From Suilimivivens aceti (GTDB lineage Bacteria; Bacillota; Clostridia; Lachnospirales; Lachnospiraceae), in assembly GCF_025567405.1 (NCBI RefSeq), contig NZ_JAOQKJ010000004.1:62001-126000 (forward strand): a DNA stretch of 64,000 bases, read 5' to 3'. The notes below the pieces were generated by a model. It was not told the origin of the DNA. It made no database searches and was given only the letters and a program-made list of their open reading frames with translations. Shown piece after piece: positions 59,614-64,000 of the stretch (the first letter of the stretch is position 1; the number at the start of each line of letters is the position of its first letter). A program made the position numbers and the translations under genes.

Positions 59614-60852
59614 CTAAATTTCCCCCTTCATCTTCTTCTCGTGGTCAAAATAACCCACATAGCTGACCTGATACCTGCCCTTCGGGAACAGATAATGATA
59701 GAGGTCAATAAAATAATCATCCGTCATGCTCGCCATATAATCCACTACGATATCATTGGCATCCTCTGCCTCATAGGCTGCAAAATCCGCATAATAATGG
59801 GTCATATCATACAGATAATCCATGTGATGAGTAAAGATCACAGAGCTTCTGTCCTTCTTTTCATAATCGGAAAGAAGCTTCTCATAAATATCACGGAACA
59901 TGGGACTGATCTGCTCCCGGTAAACAGCTTCCAGCTTCTCATTTCCATAGATCCGTCTGTAATTCTCTTTTTTACTTCCCTTCAGTGCCTCGAAATACTG
60001 ATCATCCATCTTCAGATAATTCTGTCCGTAGCTGTTCTCCATGATATTGACAGAAATATTATTGATGATCTCCGCATTGGTCGTTCCGATACTGCTGATT
60101 TCATAGTCAGGGTCTTCTTCAAACAGGCCAAGCTTCATGGCATCCTGTCTGTCCTTGCCAAGGTATGCGATAATATCAGATACCCTCACAACACATCCTT
60201 CCAGAGTGGACGGCACCAGCCTCTTCACCGCTTCCGTATCGGTATAGCACTGCTCCATCTTCTGATCAAACAGTGCAAAATCCTCATAAGGCACCGGCCT
60301 GTATTCCTTCAGCTCCAGTTCTCCGTTGTGACAGATCACACCATCCAGTGTCTGCAGGCTGATATTTAAAGGAAAGATTCTGTCGATCACCCTTGCACTC
60401 TGGATATTATGGTTAAAGTACCGTCCCGTATGTGCATGATAAAGATCATTCAGCATCCGTTCACCGGCATGGCCAAACGGAGTATGTCCGATATCATGTG
60501 CCAGGGCAATGGCTTCGATCAGATCCTGGTTCAGATTCAGGACTCTTCCAATATTTCTGGCAATCCTGGCTACTAACTGTACATGCTGGGAACGCCTTGA
60601 AATATCGTCATTTTTATATAAAGAAAAAACCTGTGTCTTATCTGCATACCGGTTGTAATAGGGAATATGCATGATCTTTTCACAGTCCCTGACAAAAGCA
60701 GGCCGCCAGAGATTGGCTCTGTCATGATCTGGTCTTCTTCTGATCACCCTTTCATCCGGAAATGCGTAAGGATTCTCCACATGATTTTTCCGATCCTCCA
60801 GAATCCTCTCCTGCAACTCCATGGAAAGACTGTCGTACTTTTTTTTCTGCAT
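59614..60852 (-). CDS. dGTPase-like HD-domain dNTP triphosphohydrolase
   Basis: 412 residues. HD metal motif ALAHDIGHTPFGHAGE (about 134-149), with an upstream metal-binding His in RRSQHVQLV and the family start RRRPDHDRANLWRPAFVRDC. It belongs to the Dgt/SAMHD1-like dNTPase family; preferred dNTP unknown. ATG 60852 has AGGAG 7 nt upstream. Own promoter at 60891-60919. Confidence 0.93.
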   Translation of the reverse strand: MQKKKYDSLSMELQERILEDRKNHVENPYAFPDERVIRRRPDHDRANLWRPAFVRDCEKIMHIPYYNRYADKTQVFSLYKNDDISRRSQHVQLVARIARNIGRVLNLNQDLIEAIALAHDIGHTPFGHAGERMLNDLYHAHTGRYFNHNIQSARVIDRIFPLNISLQTLDGVICHNGELELKEYRPVPYEDFALFDQKMEQCYTDTEAVKRLVPSTLEGCVVRVSDIIAYLGKDRQDAMKLGLFEEDPDYEISSIGTTNAEIINNISVNIMENSYGQNYLKMDDQYFEALKGSKKENYRRIYGNEKLEAVYREQISPMFRDIYEKLLSDYEKKDRSSVIFTHHMDYLYDMTHYYADFAAYEAEDANDIVVDYMASMTDDYFIDLYHYLFPKGRYQVSYVGYFDHEKKMKGEI

Positions 60853-60890
60853 GCACACGCTCCTTTTTCTGTAGACTTTCAACTATGTCT

Positions 60891-60919
60891 ATCGTATCAT
60901 TATGCAGTTTTTTTGTAAA
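60891..60919 (-). promoter_or_regulatory. Promoter for the dGTPase-like gene
   Basis: Minus strand: TTTACA (60919-60914), 17-nt spacer, TACGAT (60896-60891), about 40 nt before ATG 60852. The early transcript carries the inverted repeat TAGAC-N9-GTCTA. Confidence 0.6.
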
Positions 60920-60925
60920 CATACC

Positions 60926-61303
60926 TTACCACAAGTCGTATTGCTTCATGGTTTCTGCATTTCGATATTCATGCTTCTCATAATATCCGATCAGCTTTCC
61001 CTCTTCCCTGAGCGCCACCATATAAACGTCTTTATTCTGTTTTTCATTATGGAAGGTATAGACTATATTGTGGCTTTCGTCTGCTGCAAACCAGTCCATT
61101 ACCTGCTTTATTTTCTCCCTTGATTCAGGATTATGACATTCCAGAAGGCTTCGTCCAATCAGCTTATCTCCACCATATTTGGCATAGCTGGCAGCTGCTG
61201 CCGGATTCATGTATATGATCTCATGCTTTAAGCTGCAGATCACAACAGATGCTCTGTCCTGATCTATAATGCTTTTATAAAAAGCGACATAGGCTTTCAT
61301 CAT
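60926..61303 (-). CDS. Stand-alone PAS-domain protein
   Basis: About 125 residues and almost all one PAS domain: ASVVICSLKHEIIYMNPAAA, GRSLLECHNPESREKI, then the beta strands NIVYTFHN and DVYMVALREEGKLIGYYEKH. The pattern with CHNP is of the kind seen in haem- or flavin-less sensor PAS proteins of clostridia. There is no output domain, so it may act through a partner. ATG 61303 (MMKAYVAFY) has GGGAG 7 nt upstream; an ATG at 61327 is in frame. Confidence 0.85.
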   Translation of the reverse strand: MMKAYVAFYKSIIDQDRASVVICSLKHEIIYMNPAAAASYAKYGGDKLIGRSLLECHNPESREKIKQVMDWFAADESHNIVYTFHNEKQNKDVYMVALREEGKLIGYYEKHEYRNAETMKQYDLW

Positions 61304-61360
61304 CTCTGTTCTCCCATTCTCTTCCATATATCTGCTGTCCCTTAGAATTCTACTGCTTTG

Positions 61361-62749
61361 TTACTCTTTTACATTCCAACTGCCAGTTTTCTTTGAACCA
61401 GCTCTTTCCAGTCGACCCAATTCAGATAACTCTTTGATCGTTCTCTGAACAGTGCTTCTCGACAAAGAGGTTAGCTCAATAATTTCTTTTTGTGTAATTG
61501 TTGGATTATTGCGCAGTATATCAAGCAATGTTTTCTGATTATCAGTTAAAGCTTCATTTAATACCTCATTTAAAGCTTCATCACTTGATGCTTTAAAATT
61601 CAGATTCGGAAGCTTTACTGTAAATTCCACTCGATTGGATCGGAAGGTTGGTTCTAAACCCCGTTGATAATTTGCAGCATTTTCGTATGCAGTGCAGATT
61701 TTACTTAAACCACTGCCTTGACGTTCCATATATCCAAGGCGGGCAAAAATATCGGCAAGGATAGGATTCCTTCTGGTGGATGGAATATCGTCAATGTCAC
61801 GTTCCTGAATCTGTGTGCCGTCAGGCATTCCGCCTGGAGAATAGATTACCAAACGGTCATCAAATATATCCACATGAACCTCGCTGCCATTAATCAGATA
61901 ATCCCTGTGGATCAAGGCATTTACCAAAGCTTCAAAAACACTTCTTTCACAATAATCCGGCATTTCAATTCTGGAATTTGGAGTTTTCTTCCAAAGAGTT
62001 TTCATGTTACGCTTTACAAAGCTCATGCCTTCATTCAGAAGAATAATAAGACTGCCATTATACTCAGCACTGTCTAAAGCATCAACCTGTCCGCCACTTT
62101 TATCCTGTCCATTCCATCTTGTGCAGAAAAGGCGAGACCAACGAATAGGTGTATCATCAGCAAGTAAGGCTCCTGCATTAGTAAGATGTCCATGTGCATC
62201 TTTAATACCGAAAGATTCAAAACCTTTCTCAGTCATGCTGTTTCCGGTCCAGGATTTATAGCGTTCTCTTAATTTGCTGAAAGAAAAATCCTCATAGTTG
62301 TACGGGGACATCAATGAATCATACGATGAGTTTCTACCACGCATAACCAAACGCTTCAGTTCAGTCGCATCAGCAGCAACACTTTCATTGCCAATACGAA
62401 TGTAAGCTTCCGTCATGCCATCACCAGTGTAATAATAAGGTGTTTCTGCTCCTGCCGGAACATGAAGCAATAATAGTTCTTTTCCGTCTTCTGCTTTATG
62501 AAGCGTCATTATAGCTTCTGGAAATGGCGAAATTCTCTCCTTGATTTTCTGACTGACGAATTCGGAATCAGATTTAATATTCTCCAGACCAACAATGTCT
62601 TCGTCATCAGTAATCCCAAAGATTAGAGTTCCACCTGTTGTATTCGCAAAAGCACTGACACTTTTAAGCCAGCTTTTCACTTTCTTATGCTCAACTGCCT
62701 GTTTTTTGTCATATTCTGTTGCTTCTCCAAGAAGATCCTTTATCTTCAT
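61361..62749 (-). CDS. AlbA-type (Schlafen AAA_4-like) ATP-binding transcriptional regulator
   Basis: 462 residues in three parts: N-terminal AlbA_2 domain (SVSAFANTTGGTLIFGITDD), a central GHKL-like ATPase (ALVNALIHRDYLINGSEVHV, VIYSPGGMP), and a C-terminal winged helix (TITQKEIIELTSLSRSTVQR). Such proteins are frequent in accessory regions and mobile elements. The base composition looks more AT-rich than that of the core genes to the left. AGGGAGG precedes ATG 62749. The downstream PAS gene lies about 57 nt away and may be unrelated. Confidence 0.88.
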   Translation of the reverse strand: MKIKDLLGEATEYDKKQAVEHKKVKSWLKSVSAFANTTGGTLIFGITDDEDIVGLENIKSDSEFVSQKIKERISPFPEAIMTLHKAEDGKELLLLHVPAGAETPYYYTGDGMTEAYIRIGNESVAADATELKRLVMRGRNSSYDSLMSPYNYEDFSFSKLRERYKSWTGNSMTEKGFESFGIKDAHGHLTNAGALLADDTPIRWSRLFCTRWNGQDKSGGQVDALDSAEYNGSLIILLNEGMSFVKRNMKTLWKKTPNSRIEMPDYCERSVFEALVNALIHRDYLINGSEVHVDIFDDRLVIYSPGGMPDGTQIQERDIDDIPSTRRNPILADIFARLGYMERQGSGLSKICTAYENAANYQRGLEPTFRSNRVEFTVKLPNLNFKASSDEALNEVLNEALTDNQKTLLDILRNNPTITQKEIIELTSLSRSTVQRTIKELSELGRLERAGSKKTGSWNVKE

Positions 62750-62796
62750 GTTCAGTCCTCCCTTCGAGTCAAATTGGACATTTCCGCAACAACAGT

Positions 62797-62825
62797 ATTA
62801 TACCATATGATATTTATTTTGTTCA
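62797..62825 (-). promoter_or_regulatory. Extended -10 promoter for the AlbA-type regulator
   Basis: Minus strand: TGAACA (62825-62820), 17-nt spacer, TGG-TATAAT (62802-62797), about 45 nt before ATG 62749. The -10 coincides with the end of a decayed helix-turn-helix-like reading frame. Confidence 0.6.
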
Positions 62826-63082
62826 TACATCAGGATGGTAGCAGGAACAACCTCCATTCGCTCTGCAATCTGCCTGGTAGTTAATGATTCCCTCTAATGA
62901 TAATATTTCAAATTATCGCCCGGAAGATTACTCTTAGGCTTTTCCTCAAACGGCAAAGCTACATGGAGCAGTAGCCTGCCTTGATAGAATTGACACAATC
63001 GGTATATCCCTCGCATCTTGTATAGATACGCTATTCAATCATCAGCGTAAGCATTACCTTTAGTTACTTATTTCTTTTTATT
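62826..63082 (-). other. Gene-free stretch with decayed coding remnants
   Basis: No intact gene. On the minus strand short readable pieces remain: SLTTRQIAERMEVVPATILM (62798-62893 with flanks), which resembles a MerR/Cro-type helix-turn-helix, and ALPFEEKPKSNLPGDNLKYY (ending near 62893-62900). They are separated by stops and frame changes. I read this as the eroded end of a mobile element, not an active gene. Confidence 0.4.
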
Positions 63083-63246
63083 TTACAACCCCGACAATGT
63101 TCTCATAACCAAATCCACATCCTTATTTTCTAACTCTTGAATAATATGTAGATATGTCTTCTGTGTAGTTGTCATACTCGCATGTCCCAAGCGTCTCGCC
63201 ACACTGGCCATAGACACCCCTGCAAATAGCAATAATATCTTCATTC
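63083..63246 (-). pseudogene. C-terminal fragment of a tyrosine recombinase/integrase
   Basis: Minus-strand frame ending at the TAA at 63083-63085 reads LLFAGVSMASVARRLGHASM, then TTTQKTYLHIIQELENKD and a short tail. This holds the second conserved His (RRLGH) and the Tyr nucleophile (KTYLH) of tyrosine recombinases. Everything N-terminal of about 54 residues is gone; the 5' side runs straight into hsdS sequence in another frame. Not functional as it stands. Confidence 0.75.
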
Positions 63247-63551
63247 GGCATCACAATATTCAAATCTCCACCCAGCAAAATACCTGATTTATCAACGGTT
63301 GCAGCCCTTGCAATATCCTCTGCTGTTTCACCTGATGCAGGAACAATAACCTCTCCACCCTTACTGTATACAGAACCCTCTTTTGCTTCTACATACGTAT
63401 CCACATCTGAAATGCTGGTTTCATATTTTGTATATAATCTTCCATATAAAATAATCGGAGCCTCGGATTCAGTCAAATCACCTTTTGAATAACCACTTCC
63501 TTTACTAAACGTCATCCAACTTACGCTGTTCCCAAGTTTTTCACTCTGTAA
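63234..63551 (-). pseudogene. Fragment of a type I restriction-modification specificity subunit (HsdS)
   Basis: Minus-strand residues KLGNSVSWMTFSKGSGYSKG, IILYGRLYTKYETSISD and GEVIVPASGETAEDIARAAT match a target-recognition domain of HsdS (pattern KG-x-G-x-(S/T)K ... YG-x-(I/L)YTKY ... (I/V)P-(S/A)SGE). The frame has no proper start and after NEDI at about 63234 it passes into integrase DNA read out of frame, so an open frame of 63123-63515 is a chimera. This is half of one recognition domain only, without HsdM/HsdR. Confidence 0.75.
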
Positions 63552-63584
63552 TTTGCAAAATATAACACTTACGATGAAATAGAG

Positions 63585-64000
63585 TTATTCCACATGATTT
63601 CGAACCATCATCAGTGTATATCCCAAAAGATTTTTCCCTTTCCACTGTGAAATATCAAATCGTCTTTCGTCTTTCACAGACAAGCCAATTCCCCATACAC
63701 TATCATGTACTGCACATTCGGCAAGTATCGCATCCTTAGTTTCTAATAGCTTCTTTTTCAATATCTCTTGTTGTGAAAATTTAGCAAGTAGTCCTTCATA
63801 CACTATTAACTGCCTTACACCATTCCAAATATTGTCATTATATCCTGAAACTGTCCGACCCAATTCTTTAATACGTGCTACATCATCAATTGCAAGTATT
63901 TGCTCTGCTATCGTCCCATCCCGAAAACAAACAGCCTTATGATACATCATAAATTGCTCCACTGAAGAAAATGTTTTCCCATCCACTTCAAAATATGATA
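63585..64000 (-). CDS. NADAR-domain protein (YbiA-like), 5' end beyond window
   Basis: At least 138 residues visible. SYFEVDGKTFSSVEQFMMYH at the right edge and the later SVWGIGLSVKDER and KGKNLLGYTLMMVR are typical NADAR (DUF1768) motifs, including the conserved Glu of SSVEQ and the WG-x-G motif. Family members include YbiA and enzymes reported to remove ADP-ribose from guanine, opposing DarT1-type toxins. The gene ends 33 nt before the hsdS fragment. The missing N-terminus lies outside the window; an internal GTG at 63986 should not be taken as the start. Confidence 0.85.
   Translation of the reverse strand, partial: SYFEVDGKTFSSVEQFMMYHKAVCFRDGTIAEQILAIDDVARIKELGRTVSGYNDNIWNGVRQLIVYEGLLAKFSQQEILKKKLLETKDAILAECAVHDSVWGIGLSVKDERRFDISQWKGKNLLGYTLMMVRNHVE

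Noticed and set aside
63123..63515. Open frame of 130 codons that could be taken as one protein
   Set aside because: First 94 codons read as an HsdS domain, the rest is integrase DNA out of frame; it is a fusion by deletion with no ribosome site.

Overview
The window looks like chromosome of a spore-forming, anaerobic Firmicute, most likely Lachnospiraceae (Blautia/Ruminococcus-like). The evidence is a complete spoIIIAA-AH operon plus spoIVB, the Bacillus/Clostridium-type clusters rimP-nusA-ylxR-ylxQ-infB-rbfA-nrnA-truB-ribF and asp23-nusB-xseA-xseB-ispA-dxs-tlyA-nadK-argR-recN-spoIVB, an era-yqzL-recO cluster, luxS-mtnN, a very large fused 2-hydroxyacyl-CoA dehydratase activase, and dense gene packing with strong AGGAGG-type ribosome sites. 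The genus is an inference.

Layout. 1-2.8 kb: membrane metallophosphoesterase (cut by the left edge), a D-Ala-D-Ala carboxypeptidase and a CmpB-like membrane protein. 2.9-15.9 kb: rpsU with its own promoter, and upstream of it a long leftward run made of a pseudo-rhomboid/zinc-ribbon membrane protein, a sigma-70-like protein without region 4, an unrecognised protein, an M16C peptidase, a DUF4349 lipoprotein, era, a yqzL-like gene overlapping recO, recO, a lipoprotein, glyS and alaS. 16-21.5 kb, rightward: activase and DUF4317 protein. 21.5-24.1 kb: aldo/keto reductase diverging from luxS-mtnN. 24.1-34.5 kb, leftward: the nusB/recN/spoIVB cluster. 34.5-43.6 kb, leftward: spoIIIA operon behind a sigma-E-type promoter, then deoB, prfC and a transglutaminase lipoprotein. 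43.7-55.9 kb, leftward: rimP-nusA-infB-ribF operon, an SH3b-NlpC/P60 hydrolase, rpsO and pnp. 55.9-61.3 kb, leftward: PAS protein, dGTPase-like HD protein, mannose-1-phosphate guanylyltransferase, UDP-glucose dehydrogenase and CPBP protease. 61.3-64 kb: an accessory edge with an AlbA/Schlafen-type ATP-binding regulator, broken integrase and hsdS fragments fused by a deletion, and a NADAR-domain gene running off the right edge.

Most of the window is housekeeping: translation (alaS, glyS, infB, prfC, rpsU, rpsO, rbfA, rimP, truB), transcription (nusA, nusB), RNA decay (pnp, nrnA), recombination/repair (recN, recO, xseAB), isoprenoids (dxs, ispA), cofactors (nadK, ribF) and sporulation. The less ordinary signals are: an 11-bp-periodic array of WalR-like half-sites over the -10 of the cell-wall hydrolase gene; a terminator-like hairpin in the rimP-nusA leader; a conserved-looking trio of pseudo-rhomboid, truncated sigma-like protein and unknown protein; and the hsdS/integrase wreck beside NADAR. 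No tRNA, rRNA, CRISPR array or intact insertion sequence was seen. I found no clearly new multi-gene system; the sigma-like/rhomboid trio and the right-edge accessory region are the best places to look.
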